From assembly GCF_030372275.1 (NCBI RefSeq), contig NZ_JAUDDJ010000012.1: 64,000 nucleotides of DNA; one strand, 5' to 3'. Positions 33,107-41,978 of this stretch are shown piece after piece. How positions within the stretch are numbered: the stretch's first letter is position 1; each line of letters opens with the position of its first letter. The position numbers and the translations under genes were made by a program. Origin of the DNA: Lawsonibacter sp900766145. GTDB taxonomy: Bacteria; Bacillota; Clostridia; Oscillospirales; Oscillospiraceae. The notes under the pieces are model-generated. The model was not told where the DNA came from. It saw only the letters and a program-made list of their open reading frames with translations, and made no database searches.

Positions 33107-33289
33107 ATGCAAGATCATAATTCTGTTTCAAGCGGTAAAAAGCCGCAGGAAAACCCTTTGAAAGAAAAAACGACCTACCGCTTCGGCAATAGGTCGTTTG
33201 TCGTAGAGTCTGTTTTCAAAGAGGAAAGCCCGGATACCTTGGGCAGCGTCCTTCTTCGATTGATGAAGGCCGAAAATGAGAAAATGTAA
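33107..33289 (+). CDS. tnpW: TnpW-like transposon protein
   Basis: A 60-residue protein whose core KTTYRFGNRSFVVESVFKEE followed by a short helix (SVLLRLM) fits the TnpW family, found next to TnpX recombinases in Tn4451-type elements. AAAGGGG precedes the ATG. It lies 96 bp before the recombinase gene. The biochemical role of TnpW is not established. Confidence 0.75.
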   Translation: MQDHNSVSSGKKPQENPLKEKTTYRFGNRSFVVESVFKEESPDTLGSVLLRLMKAENEKM

Positions 33290-33385
33290 ACTTTCCATAC
33301 TCGGCTGACATGGGCAGAGGACAGCGGTATAATTGTATTGGGAATATAAGATATGCGCTGTTCGGCTGTCCAGAAAGGAGGACTT

Positions 33386-35095
33386 ATGAGACAGTCGAAT
33401 AACAAAAAATCCCGTGATGTGACCGCTTTCCTCTACGAACGGCTTTCCCGTGACGACAATCTGGAGGGTGAGAGTTACAGCATCGGCAATCAAAAAAAGC
33501 TGTTGACCAAAGTGGCAAAGGAGAAAGGCTACACCAACCTGGTCCATTTTCTGGACGATGGCATTTCCGGCGTCACGATGGACCGCCCCGGTTTTGTGGA
33601 GATGATCCAGCAGCTTGAGCAGGGGCGGGCCGCTGCGGTATTTGTCAAAGACCTTTCCCGATTGGGCCGTAACTACATCGAGGTTGGCAGACTGACCGAA
33701 GAATTTTTCCCGGAGCACGACATTCGCCTGGTGGCGGTATCTGATAACATCGACACCGCCGAGGGCGAGAACGAGTTGGCGCCGATCCGCAACCTGTTCA
33801 ATGAGTGGTACGCCCGCGACATCAGCAAGAAACGGCGTATCAGCAACAAGATCAAGGGAAATGCGGGCGAGCCGATGGGCCAGCCTCCCTACGGTTACAT
33901 CAAAGACCCCGACAATCCGAAACAATGGATCGTAGATGACGAAGCCGCCCAGGTGGTTCGGCGGATTTACAGCATGACCCTGGAGGGCTACGGAACGGAA
34001 CAGATTGCAGCCCAGCTTGAAAAGGACGAAATCCTTACCCCGCGCGCCTATTGGCTGAAAAAGGGCATCAAGCGGCCCGGAAAGGGAAAGCAGCAGCCCG
34101 CTACCAAGTGGAACAGTTCCACCGTGACCAAAATCCTGTCTTTGCAGGAGTATTGCGGTGACATTCTCAACTTCAAGACCTACTCCAAATCCTACAAGAA
34201 CAAAAAGAGATTGGAGAATGACCGTGAGAATTGGGTCATCTTCAAGGATGTCCACGAGCCAATCATTGAACGGTCCGTATTTGAGCAGGTGCAGCAGAAG
34301 CGGGGAAAAATCCGCAAGCGCCGCACCAACGAAGGCGAGCATAACATGTTCTCTGGTCTGCTGGTCTGTGCTGACTGCGGCTGCAATCTTCACTTCCACT
34401 TCAATCAGGGAAACCCGAAGATCAAGTATTTCAACTGCTCCAACTATAAGGGCAACCGTGGGAGCTGTACTTCCACCCACTATGTCCGAGTAGATTTTCT
34501 GGAACAGGTGGTGCTTGGGGAGATACGGCGCCTGACGAAGTTCGCCAGCCTCTATGAGGACGAGTTTCTGAAAGCGGTGATCGGGCACTCCCAGCAAGCG
34601 GCGGAAACCGACCGCAAGCTGAAGGAGAAGGAATTGAAAGCCCTGCTTGCCCGTGACGAGGAACTGGATGGGCTGTTTGAACGCATCTATGAGGACAATG
34701 TTTCCGGCAAACTCTCCGATGACCGTTTTGCGAAAATGTCCAGACGGTATGAGGACGAGCAAAAGGAGCTGGCGGAGAAAATCAAAAAGCTCCGCTCCGA
34801 AATCGAGAAGCAGAGCAGCCAAGCCATGACCACGGATATGTTCATCTCTTTGGTGCGAAAGTACACCCGCGCACGCAAGCTCACGCCCCGGATGCTCAAT
34901 GAGTTGGTTGAGAAGATCGAGGTTTACAATGCGGAGAAAATTGACGGTGTGTGGGAGCAGCGGCTTCGCATCCACTATAACTGCGTTGGAGAAATCACGA
35001 TTCCTAAAATGCTGCCCCTGCCCATCCCTGATGTGACCGTCAATACCCGGAAGGGTGTGTTCGTCAACTACATCCCAGCCGAAATCGCCGGATGA
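33386..35095 (+). CDS. Large serine recombinase, TnpX-like
   Basis: A 569-residue site-specific recombinase. The catalytic serine is in LYERLSRDD near residue 20, followed by SRLGRNYIEVG and the E-helix. The recombinase domain spans about 165-290 (GNAGEPMGQPPYGYIKD), and a zinc ribbon follows (CADCGCNLHFHF ... FNCSNYKG). A coiled coil near 390-480 ends in the family tail. AGGAGG lies before the ATG at 33386; an in-frame upstream ATG at 33353 lacks one. It catalyses excision and integration of the island as a circle. Confidence 0.93.
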   Translation: MRQSNNKKSRDVTAFLYERLSRDDNLEGESYSIGNQKKLLTKVAKEKGYTNLVHFLDDGISGVTMDRPGFVEMIQQLEQGRAAAVFVKDLSRLGRNYIEVGRLTEEFFPEHDIRLVAVSDNIDTAEGENELAPIRNLFNEWYARDISKKRRISNKIKGNAGEPMGQPPYGYIKDPDNPKQWIVDDEAAQVVRRIYSMTLEGYGTEQIAAQLEKDEILTPRAYWLKKGIKRPGKGKQQPATKWNSSTVTKILSLQEYCGDILNFKTYSKSYKNKKRLENDRENWVIFKDVHEPIIERSVFEQVQQKRGKIRKRRTNEGEHNMFSGLLVCADCGCNLHFHFNQGNPKIKYFNCSNYKGNRGSCTSTHYVRVDFLEQVVLGEIRRLTKFASLYEDEFLKAVIGHSQQAAETDRKLKEKELKALLARDEELDGLFERIYEDNVSGKLSDDRFAKMSRRYEDEQKELAEKIKKLRSEIEKQSSQAMTTDMFISLVRKYTRARKLTPRMLNELVEKIEVYNAEKIDGVWEQRLRIHYNCVGEITIPKMLPLPIPDVTVNTRKGVFVNYIPAEIAG

Positions 35096-35102
35096 AAACA
35101 AT

Positions 35103-35152
35103 AAAAAAAGACGAGTGTTCTTACAGCTTTTCAAATGCTATAAGAACACTCG
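35103..35152 (-). terminator. Terminator of tRNA-Pro
   Basis: CGAGTGTTCTTA and its exact complement form a stem with a 17-base loop; on the - strand it is followed by seven T. It lies four bases past the tRNA CCA end. Confidence 0.88.
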
Positions 35153-35155
35153 CCA

Positions 35156-35231
35156 TGGTCCGAGTGGCGGGATTTGAACCCACGGCCTCATGGACCCGAA
35201 CCATGCGCGCTACCAACTGCGCTACACCCGG
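35156..35231 (-). tRNA. tRNA-Pro (anticodon CGG)
   Basis: A full cloverleaf reads on the - strand: acceptor CCGGGTG/CACTCGG, D-arm GCGC ... GCGC, anticodon stem CATGG/CCATG with loop TTCGGGT, T-arm GTGGG/CCCGC with TTCAAAT, then ACCA, so CCA is encoded. It sits 61 bp beyond the recombinase stop, next to the island's right end. The tRNA is intact. Confidence 0.95.
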
Positions 35232-35360
35232 ATGCAAATAGCTGTTTTTACAACTATAGCTTATACATTATAAATTTCTTCCCCGGCAATGTCAAGAGGA
35301 ATAATGGATTTCTCCCCCGAATATCCTATTTTATCAAATACATCAAAAGGGGGAGTGGGG

Positions 35361-36392
35361 ATGGAGCATACCAGCGCATCCTACCGCGCATACCGGACAA
35401 GCGGCCGTTCCGCAAAGCGGAACCGAGGCAATCAAAGCGGACTCTCGCCTAAGGAGCGGGTGCGCTTGGTGCAGCTGTGCGTGTGCCTGGCGCTGTTTCT
35501 GGCGGTTTTTGTGGGCAAGGGGGTTTTCCCGCAGCAGCTGGCCCAGGTCCAGAACAAGCTTGTGTCGGCGCTGACGGCGGACACCGACTTCCGGGCCGCC
35601 TTTTCAAAGCTGGGGGAGTCTCTGGGAAACGACGGCTCGGTGCTGGGGGAGCTGGAGGACTTCTGCGTGGAGGTCTTCGGCATCCAGCCCACCGCACAGG
35701 GCCAGACCATGGATGAGACCCAGAGCCAGGCCCAGCGGGAGCAGGCCTTCCTCAATGCCGGGGCCTCCTCCGCCGACCTGGCCGCTCACTACCTGCGCCT
35801 GGAGGATATGCCCCAGGACTGGCTGAGCGGGGAGGAGGAGGCCTCTCAGGATACCCAGGCCGAAGCCCAGCCGGAAGCGGTAGCAGCGCAGCCGGAGGAG
35901 ACGGTACCCGCGGTGGGCACGGTACTCTTATCCGTCAATTATGAGGGCCCCGCTCTGCCCAACAATTACACCATGGATAAGCTGTCTCTGGGGGCGCTGG
36001 AGACGGTCAATCCCATCCTAGGCCACCTGAACTCCACCTATGGCTACCGGGACCACCCGGTGGACGGGGAGTATAAGTTCCACAACGGGGTGGACATCGG
36101 CGGGCAGGAGGGGGACCCCATCGGGGCCTTTGCTGCGGGGACGGTGGAATACATCGGTGAGAACGATGACCACGGGCTGTACCTGCAAATCGACCATGGC
36201 AACGGGGTGAAGAGTTTTTATGCCCACTGCAGCAAGCTGTGTGTGTCCCAGGGGCAGACGGTGGCCATGGGGGAGACGGTGGCTCTGGTGGGCTCTACCG
36301 GGGTGTCCACCGGCCCCCACCTGCATCTGGAGATCAAGTGCAATGGGGTGCACGTGGATCCGGCCTACTACGTCACTTTTCTCACCGACTGA
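35361..36392 (+). CDS. spoIVFA: SpoIVFA-like M23 (LytM) domain membrane protein
   Basis: A 343-residue protein with one membrane helix at about residues 35-55 (LCVCLALFLAVFVGKGVF), an acidic Gln/Glu-rich linker, and a C-terminal LytM domain with the M23 motifs HNGVDIGG and HLHLEIK. It immediately precedes the spoIVFB protease gene. In Bacillus, SpoIVFA is such a LytM-type protein that holds SpoIVFB inactive in the outer forespore membrane until SpoIVB cleaves it. A frame extension to 35289 is possible, but the ATG at 35361 has GGGGGAG before it. A cell-wall amidase role is an alternative. Confidence 0.8.
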   Translation: MEHTSASYRAYRTSGRSAKRNRGNQSGLSPKERVRLVQLCVCLALFLAVFVGKGVFPQQLAQVQNKLVSALTADTDFRAAFSKLGESLGNDGSVLGELEDFCVEVFGIQPTAQGQTMDETQSQAQREQAFLNAGASSADLAAHYLRLEDMPQDWLSGEEEASQDTQAEAQPEAVAAQPEETVPAVGTVLLSVNYEGPALPNNYTMDKLSLGALETVNPILGHLNSTYGYRDHPVDGEYKFHNGVDIGGQEGDPIGAFAAGTVEYIGENDDHGLYLQIDHGNGVKSFYAHCSKLCVSQGQTVAMGETVALVGSTGVSTGPHLHLEIKCNGVHVDPAYYVTFLTD

Positions 36393-36980
36393 GTGCGGCT
36401 GGGCAGGGTGGAGGTCAGCGGCGGTTTTCTTCTGCTGCTGGCCTGGCTTAACTATACCGATACCCAGGGGCTGATTCCAGCGGCCGTCATCTCCTGTGGG
36501 CTACATGAGGGGGGCCACTGGCTGGCGATCCAGGCCGTGGGCGGTGAAGTGGGGCGCATGCGGCTGGGAATTGCGGGGGCGGAGATGGAGCTGAGACGGC
36601 CCCTGTCCTACCCCCGGGAGGCCCTGTGCGCTCTGGCTGGGCCGGGGGTAAGCCTGGCCCTGGCCTGGCTGGGGCACATGCTGCCCGGCGGGGCCCTGTT
36701 TGCGGGGATCAACCTAGTGCTGGCTCTCTTTAATCTGCTGCCGGTGAGCGGTCTGGACGGGGGGCGGGCCCTGAACTGCGCCCTGTGCGCTCTGTGTGGA
36801 CCGGAGGCGGCGGAGCGCACAGCGGGCCTTCTGGACGGCTTTTTGGTGGGAGCCCTGGTAGCGGGAGGGGCAATTTTAGCCTGGAAGGGGGGAAGCATCA
36901 CCCTCTTTTTTACCGCCGGATGGCTTTTTTCTTCCATTTGGCGGGAAAAGGAAGGAAAAAGGGCTTGTCATCCAGCATAG
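36393..36980 (+). CDS. spoIVFB: Intramembrane metalloprotease SpoIVFB (M50 site-2 protease)
   Basis: A 195-residue membrane protease starting at a GTG right after the previous stop, so fully coupled. The zinc motif HEGGH lies in helix 2 (SCGLHEGGHWLA, near residue 47), and the third ligand region is LFNLLPVSGLDGGR near 120, matching the NPxDG motif of S2P enzymes. About five hydrophobic helices are seen. It releases active sigma-K from pro-sigma-K in the mother cell during sporulation. Confidence 0.88.
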   Translation: MRLGRVEVSGGFLLLLAWLNYTDTQGLIPAAVISCGLHEGGHWLAIQAVGGEVGRMRLGIAGAEMELRRPLSYPREALCALAGPGVSLALAWLGHMLPGGALFAGINLVLALFNLLPVSGLDGGRALNCALCALCGPEAAERTAGLLDGFLVGALVAGGAILAWKGGSITLFFTAGWLFSSIWREKEGKRACHPA

Positions 36981-37031
36981 AAACGAGTAAAATAGTTCTA
37001 CCGCGTCTCAAGATAGAACTGGGGGAACAAC

Positions 37032-38876
37032 ATGAATCGCACGCTGGAGCATATTTTGCCCAAAGTACAAAAACCCGCCCGCTACACGGGGGGAGAATAT
37101 AACGCCGTGGTAAAAGACAAACGCACGGTAGACACCCGCTTTGCCCTTTGCTTCCCGGACACCTATGAAATCGGTATGTCCAACCTGGGCTGCCGTATTT
37201 TGTACGGCCTGATGAACGAGCAGGAGGGGCTGTGGTGCGAGCGCTGCTACGCCCCCTGGGGAGACATGGAGGAGGAAATGCGCCGGGAGGGGTTGCTGCT
37301 CTACGCCCTGGAGAGCGGCGACCCTATTTCTGACTTTGATATCATCGGCTTTTCGCTGGGCTATGAGATGGCCTATACCAATGTCTTGAACATGCTGGAC
37401 CTGGCGGGGCTGCCGCTGCGCTCCGCTGACCGGCCTGAGCTCACCCCCCTCATCGTGGCGGGGGGCACCTGCTGCTATAACCCCGAGCCCTTGGCTCCCT
37501 TTGTGGACATGTTCGTCCTGGGAGAAGGGGAGGAGGTCACCCTGGAGTACATTGCCCTGTACCGCCAGGCCAAGGAGGAGGGCTGGAGCAAGGAGGAGTT
37601 CCTCCAGGAGGCCGCCCACATCGAGGGCATCTATGTCCCGTCCTTCTATGAGCCCATCTACCGCCCCGACGGCACGCTGGAGGAGATGCGTGTCAAGGAG
37701 GGCTCCGGTGCGCCCGAGACGGTGCGCAAGCGGGTAGTCCAGGACATGGACAAGGCCTACTTCCCGGTCAAAACCATTATTCCGTCCACCGAGATCGTCC
37801 ACGACCGGGTCATGCTGGAGCTGTTCCGGGGCTGCATCCGGGGCTGCCGGTTCTGCCAGGCGGGCTATGTGTACCGTCCGGTGCGCAACCGCAACCCCAA
37901 GCTGCTGGCCGAGTACGGCAAAGCCGCCTGCCAGGATTCCGGCTACCAGGAGATGACCCTGTCCAGCCTGTCCTCCACCGACTACCCCTGCCTGCTGGAG
38001 CTGTGTGACGACCTGCTGGACTACTGTGCGCCCAAGGACATCGGCGTGTCCCTGCCCTCTCTCCGGGCGGACACATTCTCCATGAATCTCATGGAGCGTT
38101 TGCAGCGGGTGCGCAAGGGCGGCCTGACCTTTGCCCCGGAAGCTGGCACACAGCGTCTCCGGGACGCCATCAACAAGAACCTGCGTGAGGAGGACCTGCT
38201 GCAGTCCTGCCGTACCGCTTTCTCCGGCGGCTGGAGCGGCGTGAAGCTCTACTTCATGCTGGGCCTGCCTACCGAGACCGACGAGGACGTGCTGGGCATC
38301 GCCGACCTGGCTCGAAAGGTGTACCAGTGCTGGCGGGAGTGCACCCCCAACCGGGCCCGCGGGGTGCGCATCACCGTGTCCACCTCCTGGTTCGTCCCCA
38401 AGCCCCACACCGCCTTCCAGTGGGACGCCCAGATCCCGGTGGAGGAGTACCAGCGTCGGGTGAACCTGCTGCGGGACGCCCTGAAGCGGGACCGCTCCAT
38501 CACCTACAACTGGCATGACCCCCAGACCAGCTATCTGGAGGCCATCTTCTCCCGGGGCGACCGCCGCCTGGCCGACGTGCTGGAGCACGCCTGGCAGAAC
38601 GGGGCCAAGTTTGACTCCTGGAGCGAGTATTTTGATTTCCAGCGCTGGATGGACGCTCTGGCCGCCTGCGGCCTCAGCGGAGATTTCTACGCCCACCGGG
38701 AGCGGCCCCGGGACGAGGTATTCCCCTGGTGCCGCATTGACCCCATGGTTACCCCCGCCTTCCTGTGGCATGAGCGGGAGCTGTGCTACCAGTCCCAGAC
38801 CACCCCGGACTGCCGCACCCGCTGTTCCGGCTGTGGGGCCAACCGCCTGCTGAAAGGAGGGGTGTGCAATGGCTGA
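37032..38876 (+). CDS. B12-binding-type radical SAM protein (TIGR03960 type)
   Basis: A 614-residue protein with an N-terminal B12-binding-like region and a radical SAM core. The cluster motif is RGCIRGCRFC at about residues 266-275 (CxxxCxxC), followed by SLSSTDYP and LPSLRADTF blocks. The C-terminus carries CYQSQTTPDCRTRCSGC, an additional cysteine cluster. It overlaps the next gene by eight bases. Every bacterium with this protein has the short partner downstream (TIGR03936), so they form a two-part enzyme. The substrate is unknown; tRNA or rRNA modification has been suggested for the wider group. Confidence 0.9.
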   Translation: MNRTLEHILPKVQKPARYTGGEYNAVVKDKRTVDTRFALCFPDTYEIGMSNLGCRILYGLMNEQEGLWCERCYAPWGDMEEEMRREGLLLYALESGDPISDFDIIGFSLGYEMAYTNVLNMLDLAGLPLRSADRPELTPLIVAGGTCCYNPEPLAPFVDMFVLGEGEEVTLEYIALYRQAKEEGWSKEEFLQEAAHIEGIYVPSFYEPIYRPDGTLEEMRVKEGSGAPETVRKRVVQDMDKAYFPVKTIIPSTEIVHDRVMLELFRGCIRGCRFCQAGYVYRPVRNRNPKLLAEYGKAACQDSGYQEMTLSSLSSTDYPCLLELCDDLLDYCAPKDIGVSLPSLRADTFSMNLMERLQRVRKGGLTFAPEAGTQRLRDAINKNLREEDLLQSCRTAFSGGWSGVKLYFMLGLPTETDEDVLGIADLARKVYQCWRECTPNRARGVRITVSTSWFVPKPHTAFQWDAQIPVEEYQRRVNLLRDALKRDRSITYNWHDPQTSYLEAIFSRGDRRLADVLEHAWQNGAKFDSWSEYFDFQRWMDALAACGLSGDFYAHRERPRDEVFPWCRIDPMVTPAFLWHERELCYQSQTTPDCRTRCSGCGANRLLKGGVCNG

Positions 38877-39534
38877 CCGTCTGCTCTTTTCCAAGACCGG
38901 CCGGGCCAAGTATATCTCCCACCTGGACCTGATGCGTACCTTCCAGCGGGCCTTCACCCGGGCTGGCATTGAAATTAAGCACACCCAGGGCTTCCACAAG
39001 CACCCCTTTGTGTCCATCGCCCTGCCCCTGTCGGTGGGCTACTCCAGCCAGTGTGAGATTCTGGAGTTTGGCCTGGTGGGGGGAGCTACCGCCGAGGAGG
39101 TGCCCCAGCGGCTCACCGCCGCCATGCCCGAGGGCATCATCGTCCACCAGTGTTATCCCGCCGAGCGCAAGCTCAAGGAACTGGCCTATGTGAACTACAT
39201 CATCAATTTTGAGTACTCCGAGGGTCGTCCTCAGGCCTCCGAACCCGCCATGCAGGGGCTCTTAAGCCGGGAGAGCCTGGTGATGCAGAAGAAGTCCAAC
39301 AAGTCCAAAAAGGGCTACACCGAGGTGGACCTGATTCCGCTCATCAAGGGCTTCAACCTGGAGTGTCAGAGCGACACTCTCACCCTGGACGCGGTGCTCT
39401 GCGCCCAGAATCCGGGCCTCAACCCCGAGTTCATCCGGGCCGCCTTCTGCCAGGTCTACCCGGATTACGCCCCTGATTTTGTCACCTTCCACCGTCGGGA
39501 GGTACTGGATATCAACGGAAAACCGTTTAGATAA
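38869..39534 (+). CDS. Radical-SAM-associated protein (TIGR03936/DUF2344)
   Basis: A 221-residue soluble protein beginning ADRLLFSKTGRAKYISHLDLMRTFQRAF, the conserved opening of the DUF2344 family. The pattern GFHKHPFVSIALPLSVG follows near residue 45. It is translationally coupled to the radical SAM gene. In other Clostridia the two parts may be fused in one chain. The combined function is unproven. Confidence 0.9.
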   Translation: MADRLLFSKTGRAKYISHLDLMRTFQRAFTRAGIEIKHTQGFHKHPFVSIALPLSVGYSSQCEILEFGLVGGATAEEVPQRLTAAMPEGIIVHQCYPAERKLKELAYVNYIINFEYSEGRPQASEPAMQGLLSRESLVMQKKSNKSKKGYTEVDLIPLIKGFNLECQSDTLTLDAVLCAQNPGLNPEFIRAAFCQVYPDYAPDFVTFHRREVLDINGKPFR

Positions 39535-39556
39535 TGGCTTCTTTCTCCCCACGGGG

Positions 39557-39585
39557 TTGTCAAACGCCCGGGGGAGTGGTATAAT
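39557..39585 (+). promoter_or_regulatory. Sigma-A promoter of yebC
   Basis: TTGTCA and TATAAT are separated by exactly 17 bp and lie 43 bp before the yebC ATG. Confidence 0.85.
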
Positions 39586-39627
39586 ACCTCCGCTGTTTGA
39601 ACCGAAAAAAGAGAAGGGAACGATACT

Positions 39628-40353
39628 ATGTCCGGACATTCCAAGTGGCACAATATTCAAAAGACCAAGGGCGCGGCCGACGCCAAGCGCTCTCAGATTT
39701 TTACCAAGATCGCCCGAGAGATGATCGTGGCCGTCAAGACCGGCGGCAGCGGCGATCCCGCCAACAACTCCCGCCTGGCCGCCGTCATCGCTAAGGCTAA
39801 GGCTGCCAACATGCCCAACGACAACATCAAGCGCACCATCGACAAGGCTCTGGGCGCGGGCAATACCGACAACTTCGAGAGCGTGGTGTACGAGGGCTAC
39901 GGCCCCAACGGCGTGGCCGTCATCGTGGACGCTCTGACCGATAACCGTCAGCGTACCGCCCCTGAGGTGCGTCACCTGCTGGACAAGTACGGCAAGGGCC
40001 TGGGCGCCACCGGCTGCGTGTCCTGGAGCTTCGACCGCAAGGGCGTTATCGTCCTGGACAGCGAGGACCTGGACGAGGACACCGTGATGATGGACGCTCT
40101 GGAGGCCGGTGCCGACGACATGCAGGCCGACGACGAGGTCTTTGAGATCTACACCGACCCCGACGCCTTCCCCGCCGTCTCCGAGGCTCTGGAGGCCAAG
40201 GGCTACACCTTCCTGGAGGCCTCCGTGCAGATGGTACCTCAGAACTATGTCAAGCTCACCGACGAGGCCGACATCAAGAACATGGAGAAGCTCATCGATG
40301 CCCTGGAGGACAACGATGACGTTCAAAATGTTTATCACAACTGGGAGCAGTAA
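39628..40353 (+). CDS. yebC: YebC/PmpR-family protein
   Basis: A 241-residue protein of standard length with the family opening SGHSKWHNIQKTKGAADAKR and the block KAANMPNDNIKRTIDKALG. The three-domain fold is typical. Members have been described as DNA-binding regulators and, more recently, as factors that relieve ribosome stalling; which applies here is not decidable. A perfect sigma-A promoter precedes it. A short A/T hairpin (40354-40379) follows the stop directly. Confidence 0.93.
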   Translation: MSGHSKWHNIQKTKGAADAKRSQIFTKIAREMIVAVKTGGSGDPANNSRLAAVIAKAKAANMPNDNIKRTIDKALGAGNTDNFESVVYEGYGPNGVAVIVDALTDNRQRTAPEVRHLLDKYGKGLGATGCVSWSFDRKGVIVLDSEDLDEDTVMMDALEAGADDMQADDEVFEIYTDPDAFPAVSEALEAKGYTFLEASVQMVPQNYVKLTDEADIKNMEKLIDALEDNDDVQNVYHNWEQ

Positions 40354-40432
40354 CCTACTTTTTTCGAGAAAAAAGTAGGCAAAAAAGCTTCCTGCAAAGC
40401 TTCGCTTTGCCTCTGCTTGATAAGGCAAGAAC

Positions 40433-40465
40433 ACAGGGACCCGCCAACCGGCGGGTCCCTGTTTC
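40433..40465. terminator. Bidirectional terminator between yebC and the PepSY gene
   Basis: ACAGGGACCCGCC and GGCGGGTCCCTGT form a perfect stem, followed by TTTCG on the + strand. It lies between convergent genes. Confidence 0.8.
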
Positions 40466-40498
40466 GTTATCTGTCTCTCTTTGCCGCTTGCTTGAAGC

Positions 40499-41257
40499 TT
40501 AGTCCCAGTCCTGCTCCCACTGGATGAAGTTTCCGGTGGAGGCGTCGATCTTGAACTCGTACTCGGTGCGGCCTTCCCGCAGCTCGCCCTCGTACACCGC
40601 CCGGCCGTCGTCGTATTCGAACTCCAGCTTGACCAGGGTGGCATTGGGAGCCTTGGCCTGGGCCAGCTGCTGGGCCTTTTCCCGGGTAATATAGTTGCCG
40701 GAGTTGGTGCCCGTGTTGCCGGTGGAGGGGATGGTGTAGTTCTCAATGTCGTAGTCATAGCCCACGATGGAACCAGTGGAGGCGTCGATCTCGTAGTCGT
40801 ACTCTTTGTTGCCGGAGTAGAACTCGACCTCATAGACCGTACGCCCGTCATCCCGGTCCAGCTTTACCTCCAGGAAGGTGACCTGGCTGGCAGACAGTCC
40901 AGCGTGGTTCAGGGCGGTCTCCTTGGCCTTATCCTCGCCCACATAGGAGGCGGCCCCAGTGGTCGTGGTGGAGGCGTTTTCCGTGACGATCACGGTCTGG
41001 GTGGTCGCATCCCAGGAGACTTCCGCCCCCAGCAGCTGGCCCAGGGAGGCCAAAGGCAGGTAGGTGGTGCCGTTGTAGACCAGGGGAGAGACCTCCTTGC
41101 CAGTAGTGTCCCGGACGGTGTAGGTGGTGCCGTTGACCTTCAGCTTCATGTCAGGGCGGAAGGTGGCAGTAACGTTCTGGGACTGGCTAGCGGCGGCGGT
41201 GCCCAGGACCAGGCAGCTGGTGAGGGCCAGAGCGGCGGCGACGTAAGATTTCTTCAT
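40499..41257 (-). CDS. Secreted protein with stalk (copper amine oxidase N) domain and two PepSY domains
   Basis: A 252-residue exported protein. Residues 1-25 are a signal peptide (KKSYVAAALALTSCLVLGTAAAS). Residues 30-95 are a copper-amine-oxidase-N-like stalk (LKVNGTTYTVRD ... WDATTQTVIVTEN). Two PepSY domains follow, at about 105-170 and 185-250, each ending in a YDYEIDASTG / YEFKIDASTG strand pair. PepSY domains often inhibit or chaperone peptidases outside the cell. The gene stands alone between terminators. The partner is unknown. Confidence 0.85.
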   Translation of the reverse strand: MKKSYVAAALALTSCLVLGTAAASQSQNVTATFRPDMKLKVNGTTYTVRDTTGKEVSPLVYNGTTYLPLASLGQLLGAEVSWDATTQTVIVTENASTTTTGAASYVGEDKAKETALNHAGLSASQVTFLEVKLDRDDGRTVYEVEFYSGNKEYDYEIDASTGSIVGYDYDIENYTIPSTGNTGTNSGNYITREKAQQLAQAKAPNATLVKLEFEYDDGRAVYEGELREGRTEYEFKIDASTGNFIQWEQDWD

Positions 41258-41384
41258 AACAGATTCCTCTCTTTCGTTGTGTGGTTGTTTTGTGCTTCTG
41301 ACTATGAAATGCGGGAGAGAGGGATTTTATTGCACGGGGCAAAAAATTTTTTAAAAAATTTTCTCTCTGCCAAGCAGACCCCAT

Positions 41385-41420
41385 AAAAAAGACGCGTGCA
41401 TTTCTGCACGCGTCTTTTTT
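41385..41420 (-). terminator. Terminator of RNase P RNA
   Basis: AAAAAAGACGCGTGCA and its complement around TTTC form a perfect hairpin with a T-run in both directions, ten bases past the rnpB 3' end. Confidence 0.9.
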
Positions 41421-41429
41421 GTCATAACT

Positions 41430-41780
41430 GCAAGTAAGCCTGTAAGCCGGGTTCTGTCTTTTAAGACAGCCATCTATCTCGACGCGCCGTTGCCGACGCG
41501 CTCAAGCCGCCTCCCCGGGACGGTCGGGCCAACCTATTGTCCCTCCACGGCGTTGCTCCGGATAGAGTTTACAGCGATGGACTGTTCCCAGCCATCGGGT
41601 GAGCTCTTACCTCGCCTTTCCACCCTTACTGGCGGCAAAGCCGCCAGCGGTATATCTCTGTTGCACTTTTCCTAGGGTCGCCCCCGGCGGATGTTATCCG
41701 TTATCCTTGCCCTGTGGAGCCCGGACTTTCCTCACAGACGGGCCTTTCGCCCCGCCCGCGCGGCTGTCCAGCTTGCTTGC
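41430..41780 (-). ncRNA. rnpB: RNase P RNA, A type
   Basis: On the - strand the conserved cores are plain: GAGGAAAGTCCGGGCTCC after the P4 5' strand, GCAACAGAGA, and the 3' ACAGAACCCGGCTTAC. The ends pair as helix P1 (GCAAGCAAGC with GCTTACTTGC, one mismatch), which fixes the limits to within a few bases. The layout is of the ancestral A type, as in many Clostridia, not the Bacillus B type. A consensus promoter and terminator flank it. Confidence 0.95.
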
Positions 41781-41786
41781 CAAGCT

Positions 41787-41815
41787 ATGATACAGGAAAA
41801 AAGCCGTTCTGTCAA
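41787..41815 (-). promoter_or_regulatory. rnpB promoter
   Basis: On the - strand, TTGACA (41815-41810) and TATCAT (41792-41787) are 17 bp apart. Transcription would begin close to 41780, where helix P1 starts. Confidence 0.88.
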
Positions 41816-41876
41816 ATAAAATTCCCGCCTTTTGGGGAAAATGGAGGACAAACCAAGCCCAGCGTCTCCTTCCGCA

Positions 41877-41905
41877 TTGAAATTTTTTCAGGGGTGTGAT
41901 AATAT
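41877..41905 (+). promoter_or_regulatory. Sigma-A promoter of murD
   Basis: TTGAAA and TAATAT are separated by 17 bp, about 75 bp before the murD ATG. Confidence 0.75.
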
Positions 41906-41978
41906 ATTTCCAGGTGTGCTTGATTTGAGATCAGGCATATAAGCAGCCGGAAATTACTTCGATGGGAGGAGGACGCAT

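Larger units (their letters stand above)
22845..35100. mobile_element. Mosaic integrative mobilizable element with TnpX-like recombinase
   Basis: Roughly 12 kb with two relaxase genes, MobC, two sigma/HTH regulatory pairs, TnpW and a large serine recombinase at the right end, 61 bp before tRNA-Pro. The left limit is set by two genes broken at the same spot near 22845; the right limit is just past the recombinase stop at 35095. Within it, genes are cut near 24624, 25718 and 31279, so it is a composite of several elements. No type IV secretion genes are present, so transfer would need a helper. Exact att sites cannot be assigned, because serine recombinases leave only a two-base core. Confidence 0.75.

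Noticed and set aside
35156..35231. tRNA-Pro as the island's attachment site
   Set aside because: The tRNA is intact, no duplicated tRNA 3' end is seen at the left boundary, and the island enzyme is a serine, not tyrosine, recombinase.
37008..39017. 669-codon - strand frame opposite the radical SAM gene
   Set aside because: Shadow of a gene with a confirmed CxxxCxxC motif.
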